Shown here piece after piece: positions 25,643-33,800 of a stretch of 64,000 bases of DNA (position 1 is the stretch's first letter; each line of letters starts with the position of its first letter). The notes beneath the pieces were generated by a model, which searched no databases, was not told where the DNA came from, and saw nothing but the letters and a program-made list of their open reading frames with translations. Source of the stretch: Methylobacterium brachiatum (GTDB lineage Bacteria > Pseudomonadota > Alphaproteobacteria > Rhizobiales > Beijerinckiaceae); NCBI RefSeq assembly GCF_020523825.1, contig NZ_JAJALK010000006.1, positions 248,001 to 312,000 of the forward strand. Direction: 5' to 3'. A program made the translations under genes and the position numbers.

Positions 25643-27213
25643 CGAAGTCCGACCTGCCCCGCTTCGACCGGACCGCGCCCGACGCCGTCGCGGATAGCGC
25701 CTTCGATCTCCGCGACGCCCTGGCGGCCCTGTTCCGGCACATCCGGCCGGCGCTGCTGATCCTGACCGCCGCGATCCTCGGTGCCGGCATCTATCTGCTG
25801 CTGACGCCGGCCGAATACACGGCCGACGCCAAGCTGATCATCCGTCTCGGCCGCGAGAAGGCCGCCGCCCCGGTCCAGGGCGGCGCCAACCAGAACTACA
25901 TGTTCTCCGAGCGCGCGCAGAACGTGAACAACGAGGTCGAGATCCTGCGCGACCCGAGCATCGTGCGCGGCGAGTTCGCGGCCCTGAAAGCGATCACCCC
26001 GGTCGGCGATCTCGGGCCGCCCCCCGAGGAGTGGATGGACTGGCTGATCTACCAGGGCCGCGTCGCCATGCGCGGGGCCAAGGCGGTCAAGACCTGGGTG
26101 GTCGACACGGTCCGCATCCCCTTCGAGGCGCTCGGCCTGCTGCGCCATCTCAGCCCGGACGAGAAGCTGTTCGAGGCCTATCTCGCCTCGTTCAAGGTCG
26201 TGTTCGTCAAGGAGACGGACGTGATCCTGACCGGCTTCACCTGGACCGACCCGACCTTCGCGGCCCAGGCGCTGAACCGGCTCCTCGACGCCTACAAGCG
26301 CCGCCACGTCGAGGTCTACGCCGACGAGACCCCGGCGGCCTTCTACCAGAGCAAGCTGGAGCGGGCGCAGGCCGACCTCGCCGCCATCGACGCGCAGCTG
26401 GCGAAATCCCTGAAGGGGAACAACACCGCCAGCTTCGAGATCGAGCAGCAGAACGACCTCGGCACCCTCTCGGACCTCGCCCGCCAGAAGTCGGCGGCCC
26501 AGATCGAGCGCGAGGGCGTCGAGTCCCGGCTCAAGCGCACCCGCGAGACCGGCCCCGACCGCTGGCAGCCGACGCCCCCCGACGCCGACCCGACTGTTGC
26601 GGCCTTCGACACGCGCTGGGCCGATCTCCGGACCAAGCGGGCCGAGCTCGCCGTCCGGTTCCGGCCGACCGCGCCGGAATTCGTGAGCCTCGACCGGGAT
26701 CTCACCGCCCTGACCCGGCAGAAGTACCAGGCGCTGATCGCCGCCGACACGGCCCGCCTCGCGGTGCTGGCGGAGAAGATCCAAACCATCACGGGGATCG
26801 AGGCCAGCCGCCGCAAGGCCGCCATCGGCCAGAGCGACGCGGCCCTGGCCTACGGGCGGCTCGTGCAACAGAAGGGCCTGCTCACCGACGAGATCACCGA
26901 CACCCAGAAGCGGATCGACGCCCTGCGCACCGGCACCGGGCTCGACGCGCAGGCCGTGACCTCCTCCGCCCTGGTGGCGCGCGCCGTGCCCCCGCGGCTG
27001 CCCTCCGGCCCGAACCGCCCGCTGATCCTCGGCCTGGCGGCCGGGCTCGGGCTGCTCGCCGCGCTGGCCTACGTCGCGCTCGCGGAGATCCTCGCCCAGA
27101 CCTATCGCAGCCCGTCCGAGGTCGCCCGCTCGCTGCGCGTGCCGGTCCTGGCCGCGGTTCCGCTGCGCACGAGCGCCGAGCGGCGGCCGCGTTTCGGTGG
27201 AGCCGTCGCATGA
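25639..27213 (+). CDS. Wzc/GumC-like polysaccharide co-polymerase (chain-length determinant)
   Basis: 524 aa with the Wzz topology: a membrane helix at about 38-55, a large periplasmic part that is strongly coiled-coil (about 195-430), and a second helix near 455-475, then a short cytoplasmic tail. It controls polymer length and links Wza to the cytoplasmic kinase. The catalytic kinase domain seen in full-length Wzc is missing; it is encoded separately by the next gene, overlapping by ATGA. Start: GTG at 25639 overlapping the previous stop. Confidence 0.88.
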   Translation: MTKSDLPRFDRTAPDAVADSAFDLRDALAALFRHIRPALLILTAAILGAGIYLLLTPAEYTADAKLIIRLGREKAAAPVQGGANQNYMFSERAQNVNNEVEILRDPSIVRGEFAALKAITPVGDLGPPPEEWMDWLIYQGRVAMRGAKAVKTWVVDTVRIPFEALGLLRHLSPDEKLFEAYLASFKVVFVKETDVILTGFTWTDPTFAAQALNRLLDAYKRRHVEVYADETPAAFYQSKLERAQADLAAIDAQLAKSLKGNNTASFEIEQQNDLGTLSDLARQKSAAQIEREGVESRLKRTRETGPDRWQPTPPDADPTVAAFDTRWADLRTKRAELAVRFRPTAPEFVSLDRDLTALTRQKYQALIAADTARLAVLAEKIQTITGIEASRRKAAIGQSDAALAYGRLVQQKGLLTDEITDTQKRIDALRTGTGLDAQAVTSSALVARAVPPRLPSGPNRPLILGLAAGLGLLAALAYVALAEILAQTYRSPSEVARSLRVPVLAAVPLRTSAERRPRFGGAVA

Positions 27214-27848
27214 TCGCCGCCCATGCCCCGATGATCGACCCGGCCGTGCTCGAGCCGGCACTCGTCCAACTCAGCCGCCACGAGACCCGGCTCCGTCGGG
27301 TCGGGATCACCGCGGTCCAGCCCGGCGAGGGGGTGAGCACGCTCGCCCGCGAGCTTGCCGGCGCCTATGCCCGGCGCGGCCGGACCGCCGCACTGATCGA
27401 GGCGAACTGGTCGCGGCCGTCCCTCGCGGACGCCTTCGGCCTCGTCGGCCGGCCGGGCTTTGCCGACATCATCGCGGGCGAGGTCGCGCCGAGCCTGGGG
27501 GTCCACCCGGTGGCCGATGGCCTCAGCGTCGTGCCGGCCGGCAACCCGGCGGCGATCCGGCGGGCCACCCTGGAAGACGGCCGGGTCGAGGATTTCCTGG
27601 CACTGGTCGACGAGCGCTTCGACCTCGCGATCCTGGATTGCGAGCCGATCACCGAGATCGGCGACGCCGCGGCGCTCTCGCCCTTCGTGGACGGGTTCGT
27701 CGTGGTGATCGGCGCCGAGCGCACCCGGCGCGCCGTGGCGCAGCGGGCGCTGGCCGACCTCAAGGCCGCCGGCGGCGCGCCGCTCGGCATCGTCCTCAAC
27801 GGCACCCGGCGGCCGATCCCGAAATGGCTGTACCGGTGGCTCGGATGA
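27210..27848 (+). CDS. CpsD/CapB-like P-loop ATPase with altered Walker A
   Basis: 212 aa, partner of the preceding co-polymerase, in the place where a bacterial tyrosine kinase (BY-kinase) domain is expected. The Walker A reads PGEGVST (38-44), so the usual Lys is Val42. Walker A' has ALIEANWSRPSL (Glu64 where Asp is usual), and Walker B is AILDCEPI (Asp143). There is no C-terminal tyrosine cluster; only one Tyr is near the end (KWLYRWLG). It may bind nucleotide differently or act only as a scaffold. Start ATG overlaps the upstream stop (ATGA). Confidence 0.8.
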   Translation: MIAAHAPMIDPAVLEPALVQLSRHETRLRRVGITAVQPGEGVSTLARELAGAYARRGRTAALIEANWSRPSLADAFGLVGRPGFADIIAGEVAPSLGVHPVADGLSVVPAGNPAAIRRATLEDGRVEDFLALVDERFDLAILDCEPITEIGDAAALSPFVDGFVVVIGAERTRRAVAQRALADLKAAGGAPLGIVLNGTRRPIPKWLYRWLG

Positions 27849-27934
27849 GCGGCGCCCCTTCCTGCAGGAGCAACGGGCGGGGCGAGTGTGGGTTCGGCAT
27901 GCCTTCGTCTCGAATGACGGATGAGGCGCGGGTC

Positions 27935-27956
27935 CCCTCTCCCGTGCGGGAGAGGG
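27935..27956. repeat. Hairpin repeat CCCTCTCCCG/CGGGAGAGGG (copy 3)
   Basis: 10-base perfect arms with a 2-base loop (TG), the same arms as at 3574 and 4933. It lies in the 166-base gap between the ATPase gene and the polymerase gene, the largest same-strand break among the tightly packed first genes of the cluster. Confidence 0.75.
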
Positions 27957-28014
27957 GGCCTGTCGCGTCTGAGCAAATTCGGCGCGCTCGCCCGATAAGC
28001 CGAGATCCGGTTCG

Positions 28015-29517
28015 ATGCAGTTCATAGCGCGCGCCCTGCCGGTCGCCGGGCTCGGCCTCGCCGCGGCGGCGGGCGCGGTGGCGCTGAGCGCGGCGCCGCT
28101 GAAATTCGCGGTCGTCGGTCTGGCGGCGGCCTTCGGCGGGGTCGGCGCCCTGATCGCCGGGCAGCGGTACCGCCTGACGCCCCTGCTGCTCGTCGCCCTG
28201 GCGGTCGGCCTGACGGTGAAGCTCGACGTCAGCTTCTTCCAGCATTTCGAGGCGGTCGGCCAATACCTGCCGAGCATCGGCGGCGGGGCGGGGCTGACGG
28301 TCAGCGTCGCCCTCCTGGTGGCGCTGACGCTGATCCTGTCCAAGCTGACCGGCATCGGCGAGCGCGTCCCGGGCCTGCGCCTCGACCGGCCGCTCGTGCT
28401 GACACAGCTCGGCTTCCTGACCGCCGGCCTGCTCTCCCTCAGCAACGCCACCGACACCGCCTATCTGTGGTTCGATGCCTGGCGGTTCCTCGGCCTCCTC
28501 CTGGTCTCGGTCGCGGTCTCGAACCTGTCGGGCACCGATATCCGCACCCTGGCCCTGGCGATCTGCGCGCTCTGCCTGGTGCAGACCGCGGTGGCGGGGC
28601 TGCAATACGTCTCCGGCTCCGAACTCGGCCTCTCGGTGCTCGGCGAGGAGCAGATCGTCGAGGAGAACATCAACTTCACCGCGCAGCGCCGGGCCGGCGG
28701 GCTGAAGGTCCACCCGAACATCCTCGGCTATTATTACGAGTTCGTCTGGCCGCTCGCCCTGGCGCTCGCCCTGTCGCGGGGCCCGAAGCTCCTGCGCCTC
28801 ATCGGGGCGGCCGGAGCGGGCTCGGCCGTCGTCGGCGTGGTGCTGACCCTGTCGCGCGCCTCCTGGCTGACCTACCCGCTCTCGGCCGCCCTGGTGATCC
28901 TGCTGGTCTACCGGGACCGGCTGTTCTCCAGGGCGAGCCTAATCGTGTTCGCGCTGCTCGTCGTGGTGGCCGGGATCGGCGCGATCTATGCCGGGCCGCT
29001 GGTCTGGGAGCGCCTGACCGCGGACGATGGCGGCTCGGCGGCCCAGCGCGGGCCGCTCAACGCGGCCGCCCTGGCGCTGTTCGCGCAATTCCCGATCTTC
29101 GGCGTCGGGCTGAACAATTTCGGCAACCAGTTCGCGGTGCTCGACCAGACCGGCCTGTCCCGCCTCACCGGCCTGTTCGACCGCTCGAACCACGTGGTGC
29201 ACAACCTGCACATCCTGATCCTCACCGAGGTCGGGATCGTCGGCTACGCGGCCTTCGCCCTGGTCTTCCTGGTCGGCATCGTCCGAGGTTTCCGGGCGGC
29301 CTGGCGCGCGCCGGTGGGGGATCCCCTCGCCGCCATCGCGGCCGCCTGCGCGATCGGGTTGATCGCCCATCTCCTGCACGGGCTCGTCGACCCGGGCTTC
29401 CGCCTGAATCTCGGCATCGCCGAGCTGCTCTACACCGGCCTCGGCCTGATCGCGGGCGTGCGGGCGGCGCAGAGACGGGCTGCGGCCGAACGGTATCGGG
29501 AAGGATACGGACCATGA
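28015..29517 (+). CDS. O-antigen ligase/Wzy-type polysaccharide polymerase
   Basis: 500-aa inner-membrane protein with about a dozen hydrophobic segments and one larger periplasmic loop (residues about 325-400) containing IFGVGLNNFGNQF and VVHNLHILILTEVG, the usual Wzy/WaaL-type signature region. In this cluster the likely role is polymerisation of repeat units at the periplasmic face rather than lipid A ligation. Overlaps the next glycosyltransferase start by ATGA. Confidence 0.85.
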   Translation: MQFIARALPVAGLGLAAAAGAVALSAAPLKFAVVGLAAAFGGVGALIAGQRYRLTPLLLVALAVGLTVKLDVSFFQHFEAVGQYLPSIGGGAGLTVSVALLVALTLILSKLTGIGERVPGLRLDRPLVLTQLGFLTAGLLSLSNATDTAYLWFDAWRFLGLLLVSVAVSNLSGTDIRTLALAICALCLVQTAVAGLQYVSGSELGLSVLGEEQIVEENINFTAQRRAGGLKVHPNILGYYYEFVWPLALALALSRGPKLLRLIGAAGAGSAVVGVVLTLSRASWLTYPLSAALVILLVYRDRLFSRASLIVFALLVVVAGIGAIYAGPLVWERLTADDGGSAAQRGPLNAAALALFAQFPIFGVGLNNFGNQFAVLDQTGLSRLTGLFDRSNHVVHNLHILILTEVGIVGYAAFALVFLVGIVRGFRAAWRAPVGDPLAAIAAACAIGLIAHLLHGLVDPGFRLNLGIAELLYTGLGLIAGVRAAQRRAAAERYREGYGP

Positions 29518-30446
29518 GCGGCATCCGCCTCAGCGTCCTGATCGTCACCTACAATACCGGCGCCGACATCGAGACCTGCCTGCAGCTCCTCGCGGCCAGC
29601 CGGATCGACCGTCCCTACGAGGTGATCCTGGTCGACAACGCGTCGTCCGACGGGACGCCGGAGCGGATCGCCCGCGGCTTCCCGTGGGTGCGGCTGATCG
29701 CGGAGCGGACCAACCACGGCTTCGCGGGCGGCAACGCCGTGGCTCTCGCGGCGGCACAGGGCGACACGATCCTGCTGCTCAACCCCGACGCGTTCCTGCG
29801 CGACCCGGAGGCGCTCGCCAGGGCGCTGGCCCATCTCGACGCGCATCCGGATGTCGGCGCGCTCGGGCCGCGCCTGATCTTCCCGGACGGCCGGCACCAG
29901 GTCGGCGATGCCGGCTACGAGCCGCGCCCGCTCTCGACCCTGGTCCATGCCGCCGGGCTGTCCGGGCGCTTCGGCCTGCGCGGCCTCTACCTGGCGAGCC
30001 GACAGGCCAGAGGTCGCGCCGCCCTCGACGTGGACTGGGTCTGCGGCGCCTTCGTGCTGATGCGCCGGGCGGCGATCGAGACGATCGGCGGCTTGGAGAG
30101 CCCGATGTTTCTCTACGGCGAGGATGTCGACTGGGGCTGCCGGCTGCGCGATGCCGGATGGCGGGTCGCCTACCTGCCGGGGATCGCGGTCGTCCATCTC
30201 CAGGGCGGATCGGCGGGCACGCGCTCGGCCCGGTGGCTCGACGGGCTGGCGGGGATCTACCGCCTGCGCAATGCCGGCCGGCTCCTGTCCTCGCCGGCCT
30301 TCTTCTCGGGCCCGCTGCAGCTCGGCTTCACCCTGCGGGCGCTGGCCTACGGGCTCGCCGGTCGGCTGAAACGGCAGCCGGAACTGGCCCGGAAGGCCGA
30401 AGACATGCGCAGGTTTTCCGCCCACCTGCGCAGTCTTCGAAGCTGA
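29514..30446 (+). CDS. Family 2 glycosyltransferase (rhamnosyltransferase-like)
   Basis: 310 aa, GT-A fold. The nucleotide-sugar motif is DNASSDG (41-47), the metal-binding region LLLNPDAFL near 90, and the acceptor-side ED lies in LYGEDVDWGCRLRDAG near residue 200. GT2 enzymes with this pattern often transfer rhamnose or other deoxyhexoses to a lipid-linked repeat unit. The ATG overlaps the polymerase stop; the long frame upstream is only a shadow of that gene. Confidence 0.87.
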   Translation: MSGIRLSVLIVTYNTGADIETCLQLLAASRIDRPYEVILVDNASSDGTPERIARGFPWVRLIAERTNHGFAGGNAVALAAAQGDTILLLNPDAFLRDPEALARALAHLDAHPDVGALGPRLIFPDGRHQVGDAGYEPRPLSTLVHAAGLSGRFGLRGLYLASRQARGRAALDVDWVCGAFVLMRRAAIETIGGLESPMFLYGEDVDWGCRLRDAGWRVAYLPGIAVVHLQGGSAGTRSARWLDGLAGIYRLRNAGRLLSSPAFFSGPLQLGFTLRALAYGLAGRLKRQPELARKAEDMRRFSAHLRSLRS

Positions 30447-30459
30447 CTTCACACCGGCA

Positions 30460-31197
30460 TCAAGCCTTTTTGCGGATGAAGACCATGTGATAGCCCTTCA
30501 ACGGACCCGGCGTCAGCCGGAACAGCAGCTCCCAGAACTTGCCCAGGACGATGTTCTCGCCATGATAGAACGGCTGCCCGTCAAAACTGTAGGTGAAGTG
30601 CTCGAACCGATCAGTTGGGAAAAGCCGCTTCCGCGCCGCCTCCGTGTTCATCGTGTAGAGCGGCACGAACGAGTCGATCTCGACCCGCCGCGGCTCGACC
30701 CAGCGCAGGACCTGCGCGTGCAGCCGCTTCGGGATGAGCCGCGCGCCGACCCCGACATAGCCCCAGCGATTGGGCGTCCAGGCGCAGAGCCAGCCCCCCG
30801 GGGCGAGGACCCGGCCGAGCTCGGACGCGGTGACCTCGGGATGCTCGATATGTTCGAGGACCGAGAACGCCGAGATCAGGTCGAAGCTCGCATCCGGGAA
30901 TGGAAGGATCCCGTCGTGACCGATCAGCCGAACCGCGTCGGCCGACTTGTTCTCGAGGACCGCCTCGTCCACGTCGCAGGCCATGACGTGGGCGCAGCGC
31001 CCGCGGAAGTCGCCGAGGTGCCGGCGCAGTGGAACCGGGTCATCGCTCCACTTGCCGCGCCCGGCCCCGAACTCCATCACCCGCATATCCGGCCGGAGCA
31101 GCGCGTTGACGCGGACGATGTACTCCATCCGGTGGTCCTGCCGGGAATACCCCCCGGCGCCCATCTCCCGGAACAGGCGCTGTTCGACGGTGACCAT
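30460..31197 (-). CDS. SAM-dependent methyltransferase, class I
   Basis: 245 aa. SAM motif I is VMEFGAGRGKW (about 40-50), motif II FDLISAFSVLEHIEH and motif III LAPGGWLCAWTPN. Methyltransf_11 type. The gene is on the minus strand within a plus-strand cluster, convergent with the GT2 and divergent from the DUF1972 glycosyltransferase. It probably methylates a sugar of the repeat unit (inference); a role in lipid or small-molecule methylation cannot be excluded. Start GTG or ATG near 31197; GTG chosen. Confidence 0.8.
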   Translation of the reverse strand: MVTVEQRLFREMGAGGYSRQDHRMEYIVRVNALLRPDMRVMEFGAGRGKWSDDPVPLRRHLGDFRGRCAHVMACDVDEAVLENKSADAVRLIGHDGILPFPDASFDLISAFSVLEHIEHPEVTASELGRVLAPGGWLCAWTPNRWGYVGVGARLIPKRLHAQVLRWVEPRRVEIDSFVPLYTMNTEAARKRLFPTDRFEHFTYSFDGQPFYHGENIVLGKFWELLFRLTPGPLKGYHMVFIRKKA

Positions 31198-31221
31198 TCT
31201 TCAGGCTCCTCTGACGGCGCG

Positions 31222-32415
31222 GTGCGCGCGGTGGTGGTGAAGGGGGGCGAGCCGGACGGGCGTCCGGCCGTGGCGATCCTCGGCACCCGCGGCGTGCCGG
31301 CCGCGCATGGGGGATTCGAGACCCTGGCCGAACGCCTGGCGCTGGAGCTCGTCGAGCGCGGCTGGCGGGTCGAGGTCTATTGCCAGGTCAGCAAACCGAC
31401 CCCGCCGAGCGTCTGGCGCGGCATCGCGCTGATCCCGGTGGCGGTCCGCGGCGACGGCGCCTTCGCGACCATCGTGTTCGACCTGAAATGCACGCTTAAG
31501 GCGGCGTTCCGGCCGGCCCTGCCGCTGGTCCTCGGCTACAACACCGCCGCGTTCTCGATCCTGTACCGGCTCACGGGCAAGCGCAGCGTGATGAACATGG
31601 ACGGGATCGAGTGGAAGCGCGACCGGTGGTCGAAGCTCGCCAAGGCGTGGTTCTGGCTGAACGAGCGCCTCGGCAGCCTGTTCTCCACGCATCTGGTCGC
31701 CGACCATCCGGAGATCGCCCGGCACCTCGCCCGCAACACCTCGGCGAAGCGGATCACCACCATCGCGTACGGCGCCGACCCGGTGCTGGAGGCATCGACC
31801 GCCCCGCTGGCCGACCTGAAGGTGCGCCCGCGCGATTACGGGCTGCTGATCGCCCGGGTGGTGCCCGAGAACCTCGTGCTCCAGATCGTGCGCGCCTGGA
31901 GCGAGATCCGCCCCGGCCTGCCTCTGGTCGTGCTCGGCAAGCTGATGGAGTCCGATCCCTACCACCGGGTCGTGAAGGCCGCGGGCGGCCCCGACGTGAT
32001 CTTCGCCGGCGCGATCTACGAATCCGAGCGGGTGGCGGCCCTGCGGCTGCATGCCCGCTTCCACATCCACGGCCACACCGTCGGCGGGACGAACCCGTCG
32101 TTGGTCGAGGCGCTCGGCGCCGGCTCCCCGATCCTCGCCCACGACAACCCGTTCAACCGCTGGGTGGCGGGCGACGGCGCGGTCTATTTCGGCGACGAGA
32201 CCGAGCTGCGCCGGGGCATCCTGAACCTCGTGCGCGCCGCGCCGAGCCGGCTCGACGCCCTGTCGGCAGCCTCCCGGGAGCGGCACGCCGACGCCTTCGG
32301 GTGGCGCGGCATCTTCGATGCCTACGAGGACGTGCTCCGGCGCCAGCTCCCGTCCCGGCGGGCCGCCCGCCGGGGCCGAGAGGCGCTGCGCCGGCACGAG
32401 CACGGGCCGGCCTGA
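31222..32415 (+). CDS. DUF1972/family 4 glycosyltransferase
   Basis: About 397 aa. The opening AILGTRGVPAAHGGFETLAERLA is the DUF1972 hallmark (rhamnosyl- or mannosyl-transferase-like GT-B), and the C-terminal half has the sugar-nucleotide-binding part HTVGGTNPSLVEALGAG. No ATG is available near the domain start: candidates are GTG at 31222, 31231, 31234 and 31237; the first is given. The longer upstream frame runs antisense through the methyltransferase gene and is not coding. Divergent from that methyltransferase across about 24 bases. Confidence 0.83.
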   Translation: MRAVVVKGGEPDGRPAVAILGTRGVPAAHGGFETLAERLALELVERGWRVEVYCQVSKPTPPSVWRGIALIPVAVRGDGAFATIVFDLKCTLKAAFRPALPLVLGYNTAAFSILYRLTGKRSVMNMDGIEWKRDRWSKLAKAWFWLNERLGSLFSTHLVADHPEIARHLARNTSAKRITTIAYGADPVLEASTAPLADLKVRPRDYGLLIARVVPENLVLQIVRAWSEIRPGLPLVVLGKLMESDPYHRVVKAAGGPDVIFAGAIYESERVAALRLHARFHIHGHTVGGTNPSLVEALGAGSPILAHDNPFNRWVAGDGAVYFGDETELRRGILNLVRAAPSRLDALSAASRERHADAFGWRGIFDAYEDVLRRQLPSRRAARRGREALRRHEHGPA

Positions 32416-32437
32416 GCGCCGGACCGGCTGTTCCGGG

Positions 32438-33064
32438 CTAGGCTGCATCGGCGCCCTCCGGCCCCGCCTGGAGGCTGCGGATCTGCCGCTGGGCCAGCAT
32501 CGTCACGGTGCCGGCCGGCACGTCCCGCAGGGTGCAGACGCCGATCCCGATCGTCGCCCCGGCGCCGACCGTGACCGCGCCCTGGATGGCGGCGTGGGCG
32601 CCGACCACCACCCCGTCGCCGAGGCGCGGCGCGTCCGCCGGAAACGGCTGCCCGGGGAACACCCAGTCCCGCGGACCCACAAGGGTCCCGGGCAGCAGGA
32701 TCAGGTCGGTCCCCGCGCTGGCGCAGAACACCACCCGGGCCGGATGCGGCACGAACAGGCCGGGACCGATCGACGAGCCCGGATGCAGGCTCGCGCCGGT
32801 CAGCCGCAGCGACAGGTCGGAGACCAGGGCAGCCGAGCGCCGCCAGCCGCGGCCGTAGAGCAGATGGGCGGTGCGGTGGCAGATCGCGACCTGCATCGCC
32901 GGCAGGGTGAGGTGCATCAGGCGGCGCAGCCGCGAGGTCGGCTTGCCGCCGGTTGTCTGGCGCAGGACGCGGGCGAAATCCGCCGCCAGGAGGCGACGCA
33001 GCTCCGCCAACCCGGTCGCAGCGGGAGGGCCGCCCGCCTCTGTGGTCGAAGCGGCGCCGGTCAC
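32438..33064 (-). CDS. Hexapeptide-repeat (serine/colanic acid-type) O-acyltransferase A
   Basis: 208 aa. The C-terminal half is a left-handed beta-helix of hexapeptide repeats (GASLHPGSSIGPGLFVPHPARVV, then GVVVGAHAAIQGAVTVGAGATIGIG), as in CysE-like and colanic-acid acetyltransferases. It would O-acetylate a sugar. Start GTG at 33064 overlaps the stop of the upstream acyltransferase (GTGA), so the two are translationally coupled. Not a cysteine-biosynthesis CysE by context. Confidence 0.8.
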   Translation of the reverse strand: MTGAASTTEAGGPPAATGLAELRRLLAADFARVLRQTTGGKPTSRLRRLMHLTLPAMQVAICHRTAHLLYGRGWRRSAALVSDLSLRLTGASLHPGSSIGPGLFVPHPARVVFCASAGTDLILLPGTLVGPRDWVFPGQPFPADAPRLGDGVVVGAHAAIQGAVTVGAGATIGIGVCTLRDVPAGTVTMLAQRQIRSLQAGPEGADAA

Positions 33065-33672
33065 GCGGCGGCCCCGCGACCCGGCAGGGGACGCCAGGGC
33101 TGCGGCATCACCGTCTCGCCGATCTGGACATCCTTGAGGATGATGGTGCGCGGGCCGATCCGAGCCCGGTCGGCGACAAGCACCGCGCCGAGCACGATCG
33201 CGCCGGCCTCCAGCACCACGCCGTCCCCCAGCACCGGCAGGCCCGGACCGCCGCCGATATCCTGATCGGGCTCCTTCAGCAGGCCGCCGATCGAGGCCTG
33301 GAGCCCGAAGGCCACATCGTGCCCCACGGCCCCGGCGATGACGGCACCGTGGGGATAGGGCAGGAACAACCCCCCGGCGATGCGGCTCGAGGGCGGGATG
33401 TCGGCGCCGGTCCACCAGCCGTTGACCAGCCACAGCAGCCAGGCCGCCATCCGCCAGCCGCGTTCGTGGCTGTAGCGCGACAGCCGGTAGAGCCAGACCG
33501 CGTGATAGCCCCGGCGCAGGGTCGCCGAGCCGTGACCCCGGCGATGCCAGTGCGCGCGGTCCGCCGCCAGGGCGGCGCGGATCTGCGCCCAGCTCGGCCG
33601 TCGCTCCCCAGCGGATCCCGATGCGCCCGCGAGGTGGATCCCTCGGGCTGCAGTCTCGGCGCGCTCGGACAT
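33061..33672 (-). CDS. Hexapeptide-repeat O-acyltransferase B
   Basis: 203 aa; ATG at 33672 with GGAGGA about eight bases upstream. It has a helical N-terminal part (HAVWLYRLSRYSHERGWRMAAWLLWL) and a hexapeptide-repeat half (SRIAGGLFLPYPHGAVIAGAVG, GDGVVLEAGAIVLGAVLVADRARIGPRTIIL). Together with the gene downstream it forms a coupled pair of acyltransferases, which suggests two acetylation (or other acyl) positions on the polymer. Confidence 0.8.
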   Translation of the reverse strand: MSERAETAARGIHLAGASGSAGERRPSWAQIRAALAADRAHWHRRGHGSATLRRGYHAVWLYRLSRYSHERGWRMAAWLLWLVNGWWTGADIPPSSRIAGGLFLPYPHGAVIAGAVGHDVAFGLQASIGGLLKEPDQDIGGGPGLPVLGDGVVLEAGAIVLGAVLVADRARIGPRTIILKDVQIGETVMPQPWRPLPGRGAAA

Positions 33673-33800
33673 ACGCAGTCCTCCGGTTTCCTCAGACGCT
33701 CTATCTCTGCAACCATAAATTGAAGATGCGGTTGCAAGCCATACGCAGCCTGCCACGATGCAATCGTAGGTCGCGGATTTCAGCAGGGCTTCACCGAGAG

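Noticed and set aside
32438..33672. Acyltransferases as cysE (serine acetyltransferase for cysteine)
   Set aside because: Context is polysaccharide assembly and both lack the full CysE N-terminal helical domain.
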